Source: a bacterium (GTDB lineage Bacteria; Latescibacterota; UBA2968). From it: a DNA stretch of 7,859 nucleotides. The stretch is taken from positions 1-7,859 of the forward strand of contig JAPUJS010000165.1 of assembly GCA_027296045.1 (NCBI GenBank), in the 5' to 3' direction. The first letter of the stretch is position 1. Each line of letters begins with the position of its first letter. Positions 1 to 5,600 of this stretch are shown here, piece by piece. The position numbers were made by a program, and so were the translations under genes. The notes under the pieces are model-generated. The model was given only the letters and a program-made list of their open reading frames with translations, was not told the DNA's origin and searched no databases.

Positions 1-467
1 TCCGGTGTGTCGTCACTATCTGAGTGTTCTTGTGATGCCACATCTCGTAAGAGTTGAAGAAAATCTGCGGGTTCTATGATAGTCACACTCCGGAAGGTGG
101 GCGGAAAGTGGGCGATATTGCGGGTAACCAGGTAATCGGCACGTCCATCGACTGCAGCGGCCAGGATATGGTTGTCTTCGGCGTCGCGGCTCCCCTCTGC
201 TTCGGTAATGACCGTGCGTTCAGTAACGATATCCGCCATTTTGGTGACCTCGGTAAGGAATCCTTGAATGGCGCTCTCGGTGAGGTGTGTATACTTGGAC
301 TGGATGTGGTTGTAGTGCAACACACGCTCTAACTTCCACAACATAAAATCAGACAGAAGGAGTATATAGCTTTCTTCTGCCTGATCGAGAATGTCCCGTC
401 CCTGCTGTCCGGGCTTTGAGGTGATGGCTGCGCTGACAAGGATATTGATATCGAGGACGACTCGCAT
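1..467 (-). CDS. PIN-domain toxin (VapC-like), 3' end beyond window
   Basis: Putative ribonuclease toxin of a type II toxin-antitoxin pair, resembling the PIN family often annotated as a putative toxin component (COG1569-like). The frame opens at an ATG (467-465) and stays open to base 1, giving 155 residues without a stop, so the C-terminus lies outside the window. Seen: an N-terminal strand MRVVLDINILVSA with the first PIN acidic residue at D6, a candidate second acid E47 in WKLERVL, and RDAEDNHILAAAV with D95 and D98. DYLVTRN follows at 111-117, where Asn replaces the Asp of many PIN proteins, a variant I believe is common in this branch. The stretch after residue about 143 is acidic and polar and looks like a tail. 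The start lies 5 bases after the stop of the antitoxin gene, the usual antitoxin-first arrangement. RNase activity and targets are inferred from the family. Confidence 0.82.
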   Translation of the reverse strand, partial: MRVVLDINILVSAAITSKPGQQGRDILDQAEESYILLLSDFMLWKLERVLHYNHIQSKYTHLTESAIQGFLTEVTKMADIVTERTVITEAEGSRDAEDNHILAAAVDGRADYLVTRNIAHFPPTFRSVTIIEPADFLQLLRDVASQEHSDSDDTP

Positions 468-472
468 ACGCG

Positions 473-766
473 TTAGTCGTCCACCTTGGGGTGTGCATCA
501 CCTGGATACTGGCCCTTGGTGGCCTGAATGGCTTCCTCAATATCTGCGTTGACCTCCTCTTCGGAGTACGGATATGAAGGAAACGAGTCGAGCAGTGTGC
601 GCAATTTACGTGCGCCCTCCTGACGCCGTGCTTTTGCAGACACAATCGAAACCACCGGCTGCTGGTGTTCATCCTCATACACCAGGTAGTCGCCGTCTTT
701 CTCCAGTTCTGCCACCAGCTCCTTGACCGCCGGCGGCGCTTCGCTGAAGGGTCGTCGCCTGACCAT
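473..766 (-). CDS. Phd/YefM-like antitoxin partnering the PIN toxin
   Basis: Predicted antitoxin, 97 residues, that would bind and neutralise the downstream PIN protein and repress the shared promoter. Seen: an N-terminal helix (residues about 10-24, VKELVAELEKDG) followed by strand-turn-strand text DYLVYEDEHQQPVVSIVS (27-44). This resembles the Phd/YefM pattern of a helix, a strand and a 'P-V-V/A-x-V' strand. The C-terminal part contains YSEEEVNADIEEAI, an acidic toxin-binding-type helix found in antitoxins of PIN partners. The start ATG is preceded by AAGGGG with an 8-base spacer, a good Shine-Dalgarno sequence. The stop TAA lies 5 bases before the toxin ATG, so translation is probably coupled. 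Its very basic first residues (MVRRR) may contact DNA. The family call rests on pattern resemblance; another small antitoxin fold is possible. Confidence 0.68.
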   Translation of the reverse strand: MVRRRPFSEAPPAVKELVAELEKDGDYLVYEDEHQQPVVSIVSAKARRQEGARKLRTLLDSFPSYPYSEEEVNADIEEAIQATKGQYPGDAHPKVDD

Positions 767-832
767 TTTCGATACCCCTTTTCTTGAAGATCGAACGTTG
801 CTGAATATAGAAATGGTACGTTAATCACAGAA

Positions 833-861
833 AATATAACATAGATGGGGAATAATTTCAA
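833..861 (-). promoter_or_regulatory. Sigma70-type promoter for the Phd/PIN operon
   Basis: Read on the minus strand: TTGAAA (861-856), a 17-base spacer, then TATATT (838-833). Each hexamer matches consensus at five of six positions and the spacing is ideal. Transcription would begin near 826, leaving a leader of about 60 bases before the antitoxin ATG at 766. The rest of the 767-912 gap is AT-rich, and I see no convincing terminator for the upstream gene in it. Confidence 0.6.
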
Positions 862-912
862 ATCTCCACAGATCCGGGGGTGCAGAAGGAGACGAAGTCG
901 ACTATCGTGGGC

Positions 913-2025
913 TCAGACTTTCACCACATCCTTCATCACCGTCACCGCCTCCAGCCGCTCGGGCACCGGCTCAAACCCAACGCCCGGCGTCTCGTCCAGC
1001 ACCACACAGCAGTTCTCATCCTGCTCAATCCACCGATCTGTGATATCTTCGGTATAAAACTTACTGGAAGGAAACACATCGGCCGGATAGGTAAACCCCG
1101 GCAAGGCCCCCAGCGCAGCACAAATACCTGCCCCCACGCCGCTCTCCAGCATCCCCCCTACCCAGGCCTCCATCCCTTCGTTTCGCGCACGATCGTGAAT
1201 CTGAATTGCATGGTGAAGCCCGCCCACACGTCCGGGTTTCACATTGATCACCTTGCAAGCGCCCACCTTCAAAGCCAGCTCAAAATCCCGCGGCCTTTTC
1301 ACAGACTCATCCAGACACACCGGCGTCTCGATCTGTTTTTGTAATTCGGCGTGTTCGATCAAATCCAGATGATCCAGAGGTTGCTCGATCATAGCCAGAT
1401 GGAACCGGTCAAATCCCTTCAATGTCTCCAAATCTGCGTGCAAATCATACCCCGAATTACAATCCACATGAATCACAGGATCAGGAAACGCCCCCCGCAC
1501 GGCCTCCAGCATATGGATATCCCACCCGTGGCGCACCTTTAACTTAATCCGCGGAAACCCATCGTCCACCGCCCCTTGAATCAACTCCAAAAGCTCATCA
1601 ATCGTATCCTGCACGCCAAAATCCGCCCCACATTGCACAACAGGATCCGCCGCGCCTAAAACCCGCCACAAGGGTTCTCCCAAGAGCCGGCTGTGCAGCG
1701 CCCACCAGGCCGTCTCCACCGCCGCTTTAGCAAACGGATTGCCTTTAAAAACCGCCAGCCGTTCCATCACCTCCTCGGCCGTATCCAGCGTCTCTCCCAC
1801 CACACCTGGCAAAAAGAACTCTCGGGCCATTTCGTAAACCGAACGGGCGGACTCCGGAGAATAGGTCGGTGCATAAAACGGCGTCGCCTCTCCCCAGGCC
1901 ATCTCTCCATCGCCTTCCAGCTTTATCATCACCGAATGAACCGTCGCGTCTTCCCCATAGGCCGTGCGCCAGGGGCTGATCAGTGGTAATTCCACGTAGC
2001 GAATTTCTGCGGCATCGATTTTCAA
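913..2025 (-). CDS. Enolase-superfamily enzyme, o-succinylbenzoate synthase / N-succinylamino acid racemase type
   Basis: Predicted Mg-dependent cytosolic enzyme of the muconate-lactonizing subgroup. It would either dehydrate SHCHC to o-succinylbenzoate in menaquinone synthesis or racemise N-acylated amino acids. Numbering from the TTG start (370 residues), the family active site is complete: KLK at 161-163 with K163 as one acid/base lysine, metal ligands D188 (HVDCN), E214 (MIEQPL) and D239 (CLDES), and K263 in NVKPGRVGG as the opposite lysine. These positions nearly coincide with the Amycolatopsis OSBS/NSAR enzyme as I recall it. GGMLESGVGAG at 290-300 is the typical late-barrel loop. The N-terminal capping domain is about 1-125 and the barrel about 130-330. 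The longer reading from TTG at 2040 would place the ribosome-binding site inside the gene, so the TTG at 2025 is preferred. No other menaquinone gene is in the window, so the choice between OSBS, racemase and dipeptide epimerase stays open. Confidence 0.85.
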   Translation of the reverse strand: MKIDAAEIRYVELPLISPWRTAYGEDATVHSVMIKLEGDGEMAWGEATPFYAPTYSPESARSVYEMAREFFLPGVVGETLDTAEEVMERLAVFKGNPFAKAAVETAWWALHSRLLGEPLWRVLGAADPVVQCGADFGVQDTIDELLELIQGAVDDGFPRIKLKVRHGWDIHMLEAVRGAFPDPVIHVDCNSGYDLHADLETLKGFDRFHLAMIEQPLDHLDLIEHAELQKQIETPVCLDESVKRPRDFELALKVGACKVINVKPGRVGGLHHAIQIHDRARNEGMEAWVGGMLESGVGAGICAALGALPGFTYPADVFPSSKFYTEDITDRWIEQDENCCVVLDETPGVGFEPVPERLEAVTVMKDVVKV

Positions 2026-2038
2026 ATTGCACCCCTCC
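2023..2038 (-). promoter_or_regulatory. Ribosome-binding site that fixes a TTG start
   Basis: On the minus strand GGAGGGG (2038-2032) is followed by a 6-base spacer TGCAAT and then TTG AAA ATC (from 2025). The product then begins MKIDAAEIRYVELPL, the usual N-terminus for this enzyme family. The other in-frame candidate, TTG at 2040, overlaps the Shine-Dalgarno sequence itself, and the GTG at 2033 is out of frame. Confidence 0.75.
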
Positions 2039-2049
2039 AATTATGTGTC

Positions 2050-2081
2050 AAAAATTCGGAAACCGATAGGCTCGGTTTCCG
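2050..2081 (-). terminator. Intrinsic terminator after hicAB
   Basis: A perfect 10-bp stem, CGGAAACCGA (2057-2066) with TCGGTTTCCG (2072-2081), closes a 5-base loop. On the minus strand it is followed by AATTTTTG, a run of five T. It begins 8 bases after the hicB stop codon, so it should end the hicAB transcript and insulate the enzyme gene downstream. I see no convincing promoter between this hairpin and the enzyme gene. A TTGACA overlapping the T-run (2051-2046) would need its -10 inside the coding region. Confidence 0.82.
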
Positions 2082-2089
2082 GATCGCTT

Positions 2090-2425
2090 TTAAGTGTTCA
2101 AATAGCTTTCAAGTGCTTCTACAACAAGCTTATTCAGATGGATTCCTTTATCTTTTGCAACCAGAGCCGCTCGACGGTGCAAATCGCTTCCCGTACGAAC
2201 ATTAAAACTTCCCTTAAAGGGTCTTTCGGGCTCTCTTTCTTCTGCCTCGCACAATTCCAAATAGTCGTCAACCGCCTCCTCAAAAGCCTGCCACAGAGAA
2301 TCTACATCGGTCCCTTCATAACTGATCAGACTTCTGATATATTCGACTTTGCCAAAAAATACCCAATCTTCATCGCTGTAATGCACCGATCCCGTATAAT
2401 TCTTATAAACCATCATATCTTTCAT
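2090..2425 (-). CDS. hicB: HicB-family antitoxin with C-terminal ribbon-helix-helix
   Basis: Antitoxin that binds HicA and represses the operon; 111 residues. Seen: an N-terminal HicB half, YTGSVHYSDEDWVFFGKVEYI (about residues 10-30), and the family's ISYEGTDVDSLWQAFEEAVDDYLE (about 34-57). An acidic linker CEAEEREPERPF follows. The C-terminal segment, KGSFNVRTGSDLHRRAALVAKDKGIHLNKLVVEALE (about 71-106), is the Arc/MetJ-like ribbon-helix-helix DNA-binding domain of the longer HicB subtype. The start ATG overlaps the hicA stop by four bases (2422-2425). It is preceded by GGAAGGA with a 5-base spacer, a strong Shine-Dalgarno sequence placed inside the end of hicA. That favours high antitoxin translation even though the toxin gene is first. 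A second in-frame Met (M4/M5) is possible but lies further from the ribosome site. Confidence 0.9.
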   Translation of the reverse strand: MKDMMVYKNYTGSVHYSDEDWVFFGKVEYIRSLISYEGTDVDSLWQAFEEAVDDYLELCEAEEREPERPFKGSFNVRTGSDLHRRAALVAKDKGIHLNKLVVEALESYLNT

Positions 2426-2670
2426 AACAGTCCTTCCTTTTCCAGAATATCCCTTACCTGGTCTACCTGATACATTTTGAGCGTATTTCCCGGATGTGGT
2501 TGATGCAAAATAATGGTCGGATACAAGGGATGCACAAACCGACGCCTTGAGCCACCTGTTCTTCCCGGTTTGGCCTGTCGATAACCAAACCCGCTGAGCA
2601 AACGGACCAGTTCTTTCCAGGTAAAATCTCGTGGACGTTGTTGAAATTTGTCGATTAATTTTTGATTCAT
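2422..2670 (-). CDS. hicA: HicA-family mRNA-interferase toxin
   Basis: Small toxin, 82 residues, expected to bind and cleave mRNA until neutralised by HicB. Seen: helix WKELVRLLSGFGY (about 18-30), the loop-strand GRTGGSRRRFVHPLYPTIILHQPHP (about 36-60), and the C-terminal helix VDQVRDILEKEGLL, the usual HicA ending. The position that is His in classical HicA (GSHxxF) is Arg here (GSRRRF), while two His occur in the later LHQPHP segment. This matches the HicA branch that pairs with ribbon-helix-helix HicB proteins (GSRVR...FHRPHP as I recall). A loss of activity should therefore not be assumed. Its ribosome-binding site is weak (GGAA far upstream), consistent with low toxin production. First gene of the operon; promoter proposed at 2747-2776. 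Confidence 0.87.
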   Translation of the reverse strand: MNQKLIDKFQQRPRDFTWKELVRLLSGFGYRQAKPGRTGGSRRRFVHPLYPTIILHQPHPGNTLKMYQVDQVRDILEKEGLL

Positions 2671-2746
2671 CTAGTCAATTCCATCATCCGTTTGTCTTGT
2701 CCCATGAATATCTCAACAAACGCCTTCAAAAGCAACTGAAATTAGT

Positions 2747-2776
2747 TGCATATTGCACAATCAGCCTGACTGTCAA
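2747..2776 (-). promoter_or_regulatory. Candidate hicAB promoter with overlapping palindrome
   Basis: On the minus strand a perfect TTGACA (2776-2771) stands 18 bases upstream of TATGCA (2752-2747), which is only a weak -10. The short perfect palindrome TGAC-T-GTCA (2767-2775) overlaps the -35. TGCA-TAT-TGCA (2747-2757) overlaps the -10. HicB proteins of this type autoregulate, so either could be an operator. The leader to the hicA ATG would be about 70 bases. Confidence 0.42.
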
Positions 2777-2845
2777 CAAATTGAACCCAAATTCCATTTC
2801 GATCATTCAAATATGCATTTTTATTTGTTTTTTCTGAATTTACAG

Positions 2846-2870
2846 CCCAGGTCTTTCCCATAAGCCTGGG
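2846..2870. repeat. Short inverted repeat upstream of lepA promoter
   Basis: CCCAGG (2846-2851) and CCTGGG (2865-2870) can form a 6-bp stem (7 with a G-T pair) around a 13-base loop. Neither side is followed by a clear T-run, so it is a poor intrinsic terminator. It could separate the two divergent promoters or be a protein-binding site; function unknown. Confidence 0.4.
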
Positions 2871-2885
2871 TATCTTACGTCTTTA

Positions 2886-2914
2886 TTGACTTCATCTCAC
2901 CAAGACGGTATATT
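2886..2914 (+). promoter_or_regulatory. Sigma70-type promoter for lepA operon
   Basis: TTGACT (2886-2891), a 17-base spacer, then TATATT (2909-2914); both hexamers match consensus at five of six positions. Transcription would start near 2921, about 52 bases before the lepA ATG. Confidence 0.68.
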
Positions 2915-2972
2915 CCTAAGTCTACATACTTGACTTTGTTAGAGTTGGCTCCATTTTGACCCCGAAAATTCA

Positions 2973-4772
2973 ATGAGCAATCAGCACATCCGTAATTTCT
3001 GCATTATCGCCCACATCGACCACGGCAAATCCACCCTGGCAGACCGGCTTCTGGAGCAAACGGGAACGCTTTCCAACAAGGAAATGCAGGACCAGGTCCT
3101 GGACAATATGGACCTGGAACGGGAACGCGGGATCACCATCAAATCCCACGCCATCCGGATGGATTATAAGGCACCCGACGGGCAAATCTACATCCTCAAC
3201 CTCATCGACACCCCGGGCCACGTCGACTTTTCATACGAAGTATCCCGCAGCCTGACCGCCTGCGAAGGTGCCCTCCTTCTGGTGGATGCTGCCCAGGGCG
3301 TGGAGGCACAAACCGTCAGCAACGTCCTCCTGGCCATGGAACACGACCTGACCATCGTCCCGGTCATCAACAAAATCGACCTGCCCAGTGCCGAAATCGA
3401 CCGCGTGGCGGGCCAGATACAAGACCTGATCGGCACCGAGGAGTCCAAAATCCTCAAAATCAGTGCCAAGCAAGGCATCGGTATCAACGACCTGTTCTCT
3501 GCCATCATCCACCACATCCCACCGCCCAAAGGCGACAGCGAAGCCCCGCTTCAGGCACTCATCTTCGATTCCGTATTCGATCAGTATCGGGGCATCATTG
3601 CCTACATCCGAATTTTCGAAGGCACGCTCAATACCCGGATGCCCATCCGACTGTTCTCCACCGATCAGAACTACGCCGCCGAAGAAATCGGCATCTTAAA
3701 ACTCAAACGCGTTCCGAAAAAGACCCTCAAGGCAGGCGAAGTCGGATATCTCATCGGCGGTATAAAAGAACTCGGGGATGCCAGGGTCGGCGACACCGTC
3801 ACCGGCCTGGAAAACCCGGCCGATGCCCCATTACCCGGTTACAAAGACGTCAAACCGATGGTCTTTGCAGGCCTCTATCCCATCGACCCCGACGACTACA
3901 CAAACCTGCGTTCGGCCCTCGACAAACTTTCCCTGAACGACGCCTCCTTAAGCTACCAGCCCGAAACCTCCACGGCGCTGGGATTCGGATTCCGGTGCGG
4001 TTTTCTGGGCTTGTTGCATATGGAAATCATCCAGGAACGCCTGGACCGGGAATTCGACATGGAAATCATCGCCACCGTACCCAGTGTCGAATACGAACTC
4101 CTGCTCACCAATGGCGAAGTCGTCTCCATCCAGAACCCGGCCGACATGCCTTCGCCCGGAAACATCGTAGAAATTTCCGAATCCGTCCTCGATGCCCAGA
4201 TTCTGGTTCCCTCCGAGTATGTGGGCAATATTATGCGGCTTTGCCAGGAACGCAGAGGCAACTACATCACCACCGAATATATCGATCCCACACGGGCGTT
4301 GCTGCGCTACGAACTGCCCCTTTCCGAAATCGTGCTCGACTTCTATGACCGCCTCAAATCCGTCTCCAGGGGATACGCCTCTTTCGACTACGAATACAAA
4401 GGCCACTACCCTGCCACCCTGGTCAAACTGGACCTGCTCATCAACGGCGATCCCGTCGATGCCCTTTCCGCCATTGTGCATCGAGATAAGGCCTATGACT
4501 GGGGTCGGGCGCTGTGCGAGAAACTCAAAGAGCTCATCCCTCGCCAAATGTTCGAAGTTGCCATCCAGGCCGCCATCGGCCGCAAAGTCATCGCCCGGGA
4601 AACCGTCCGTCCCTTCCGCAAAAACGTAACCGCCAAATGTTACGGCGGCGACATCACCCGAAAACGGAAACTGCTCGAACGCCAGAAAGAGGGCAAAAAA
4701 CGAATGAAACAGGTCGGCTCTGTCGAAATCCCCCAGGAAGCCTTCCTGGCCGTGCTGAGCATGGAAACATAA
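2973..4772 (+). CDS. lepA: Elongation factor 4 (LepA), ribosomal back-translocase GTPase
   Basis: GTPase that acts on the ribosome, linked to back-translocation and to translation initiation or 30S assembly. Seen: P-loop AHIDHGKS (13-20), switch I RERGITIK (50-57), DTPGH (79-83) and NKID (133-136), with the SAK-type G5 motif in KISAKQG. After the GTPase domain (to about 185) come the beta-barrel domain II and EF-G-like domains III and V. The LepA-specific C-terminal domain includes FRKNVTAKCYGGDITRKRKLL and ends QEAFLAVLS. The length, 599 residues, equals the usual family length, and no key residue is missing. The start gives the normal N-terminus (IRNFCIIAHIDHGKS within the first 20 residues). 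No good Shine-Dalgarno sequence precedes it (the upstream text is GACCCCGAAAATTCA). It lies upstream of lepB, a classical pairing. Confidence 0.98.
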   Translation: MSNQHIRNFCIIAHIDHGKSTLADRLLEQTGTLSNKEMQDQVLDNMDLERERGITIKSHAIRMDYKAPDGQIYILNLIDTPGHVDFSYEVSRSLTACEGALLLVDAAQGVEAQTVSNVLLAMEHDLTIVPVINKIDLPSAEIDRVAGQIQDLIGTEESKILKISAKQGIGINDLFSAIIHHIPPPKGDSEAPLQALIFDSVFDQYRGIIAYIRIFEGTLNTRMPIRLFSTDQNYAAEEIGILKLKRVPKKTLKAGEVGYLIGGIKELGDARVGDTVTGLENPADAPLPGYKDVKPMVFAGLYPIDPDDYTNLRSALDKLSLNDASLSYQPETSTALGFGFRCGFLGLLHMEIIQERLDREFDMEIIATVPSVEYELLLTNGEVVSIQNPADMPSPGNIVEISESVLDAQILVPSEYVGNIMRLCQERRGNYITTEYIDPTRALLRYELPLSEIVLDFYDRLKSVSRGYASFDYEYKGHYPATLVKLDLLINGDPVDALSAIVHRDKAYDWGRALCEKLKELIPRQMFEVAIQAAIGRKVIARETVRPFRKNVTAKCYGGDITRKRKLLERQKEGKKRMKQVGSVEIPQEAFLAVLSMET

Positions 4773-4780
4773 GCAAGTTT

Positions 4781-4845
4781 CGGGTTCCGGATTCCGGGTT
4801 CCCAAAAGAAAAAACTCGGAACCCGGAATCCGACACTCGGAACCC
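4781..4845. repeat. Heptamer-built palindrome between lepA and lepB
   Basis: A perfect 15-bp inverted repeat, CGGATTCCGGGTTCC (4788-4802) with GGAACCCGGAATCCG (4818-4832), encloses a 15-base A-rich loop. An outer pair, GGGTTC (4782-4787) with GAACCC (4840-4845), extends it across a one-sided 7-base bulge (4833-4839). Both arms are made of a 7-base unit: TTCCGGR on the left, YCCGGAA on the right. No T-run follows, so it is not a standard terminator. It fills nearly the whole gap and ends 2 bases before the lepB ATG, so its GGAA (4839-4842) is the nearest thing to a ribosome site. It looks like an interspersed palindromic repeat element. Confidence 0.8.
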
Positions 4846-4847
4846 CC

Positions 4848-5597
4848 ATGTCCACACCATCTAAAAAACCCCGCCCCGACCGCCAACCCGCTCCGTCCCG
4901 GCAAAAGCCCTCCAAAGGGGAATCTGTCACCGTCGAATATATCAAAGCCATCCTGTTTGCTGTTGGCCTGGCCCTCGTTATCCGTACCTTTGTGGTCCAG
5001 GCCTTTCGCATCCCGTCCGGCTCGATGGAAGACACCTTATTGGTCGGCGATTTCCTTCTGGCCAACAAATTCGTCTATGGCGCAAAAATTCCATTTGCAG
5101 AGATTCGTTTGCCCGCCCTGAGTAAACCGAAATCCGGCGATATTGTGATTTTTCAGTATCCCCTGGATCCGGATCGGGACTTTATCAAACGGGTGGTCGC
5201 AACGGCCGGAGATACCGTTGAGATTCGAGACAAAATTCTGTATGTGAATAGTCAACGTGCCATTGATCCGCCGCGATCCAAATACCTGGATCCCCGCATC
5301 TTATCCCCCCATACGTCCAGCGGCCATCGCGATCACTTTGGCCCCGAAAAAGTGCCCGAAGGCCACTATTTTGTCATGGGCGACAATCGGGACAACAGCG
5401 AGGATAGCCGCTACTGGGGATTCCTGGATCACAAATGGATTCGGGCCCAGGCGTTCATTTTATACTGGTCCTGGACGCCGGATGTCGATGCGCCGATCTA
5501 TCAAAACCTATCTTCGATTCCCAAAATCTTTTTCTACAACCTGTTTCACATTCCCGACCGCACCCGATGGAGGCGCATCGGAATGTTGATTGAGTAA
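4848..5597 (+). CDS. lepB: Signal peptidase I
   Basis: Membrane-bound serine/lysine protease that removes signal peptides from exported proteins; 249 residues. Seen: a basic, proline-rich cytoplasmic N-terminus (1-25), one transmembrane segment about 31-50 (YIKAILFAVGLALVIRTFVV), and box B PSGSMEDTLLVGD with nucleophile S59. The general base is K114 in FIKRVV, and box E is GDNRDNSEDSRYWG (178-191). The catalytic domain would face the periplasm or outside. The C-terminus is hydrophobic and aromatic but I would not call a second membrane segment. The chosen ATG lies directly behind the heptamer palindrome, with only a weak GGAA upstream, so expression may depend on transcript folding there. The stop is 3 bases before hemW, implying a shared transcript. 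Confidence 0.97.
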   Translation: MSTPSKKPRPDRQPAPSRQKPSKGESVTVEYIKAILFAVGLALVIRTFVVQAFRIPSGSMEDTLLVGDFLLANKFVYGAKIPFAEIRLPALSKPKSGDIVIFQYPLDPDRDFIKRVVATAGDTVEIRDKILYVNSQRAIDPPRSKYLDPRILSPHTSSGHRDHFGPEKVPEGHYFVMGDNRDNSEDSRYWGFLDHKWIRAQAFILYWSWTPDVDAPIYQNLSSIPKIFFYNLFHIPDRTRWRRIGMLIE

Positions 5598-5600
5598 ACC

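Larger units (their letters stand above)
2671..2972. other. Divergent regulatory gap between hicA and lepA
   Basis: This 302-base AT-rich stretch contains no supported gene. It holds a candidate hicAB promoter (2747-2776, leftward), an inverted repeat (2846-2870) and a candidate lepA promoter (2886-2914, rightward). The accidental open frame across 2631-2837 has no family features and overlaps hicA antisense. Confidence 0.7.

Noticed and set aside
349..861. 170-codon minus-strand frame overlapping the antitoxin and toxin genes
   Set aside because: It is in a different phase from the Phd-like and PIN frames, and its composition (runs of Arg and Trp) looks like a shifted reading of them.
2046..2051. 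Perfect TTGACA upstream of the enzyme gene as its -35 box
   Set aside because: It overlaps the terminator T-run, and a -10 at proper spacing would fall past the start codon; no supportive hexamer is there.
2944..2963. GAGTTGGCTCCATTTTGACC near the lepA start, reminiscent of some IS terminal repeats
   Set aside because: Only one copy is present, with no second end, no target duplication and no transposase nearby; resemblance from memory alone is too weak.
4781..4845. Intrinsic terminator of lepA
   Set aside because: The stem is long and GC-rich, but what follows is ACACTCGGAACCCCC with no T-run, and lepB starts immediately.
3948..4904. Long minus-strand open frame of 318 codons opposite lepA
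   Set aside because: It is the antisense shadow of lepA, whose plus-strand motifs are complete; the antisense product has no family features and low-complexity runs of Gly, Phe and Asp.
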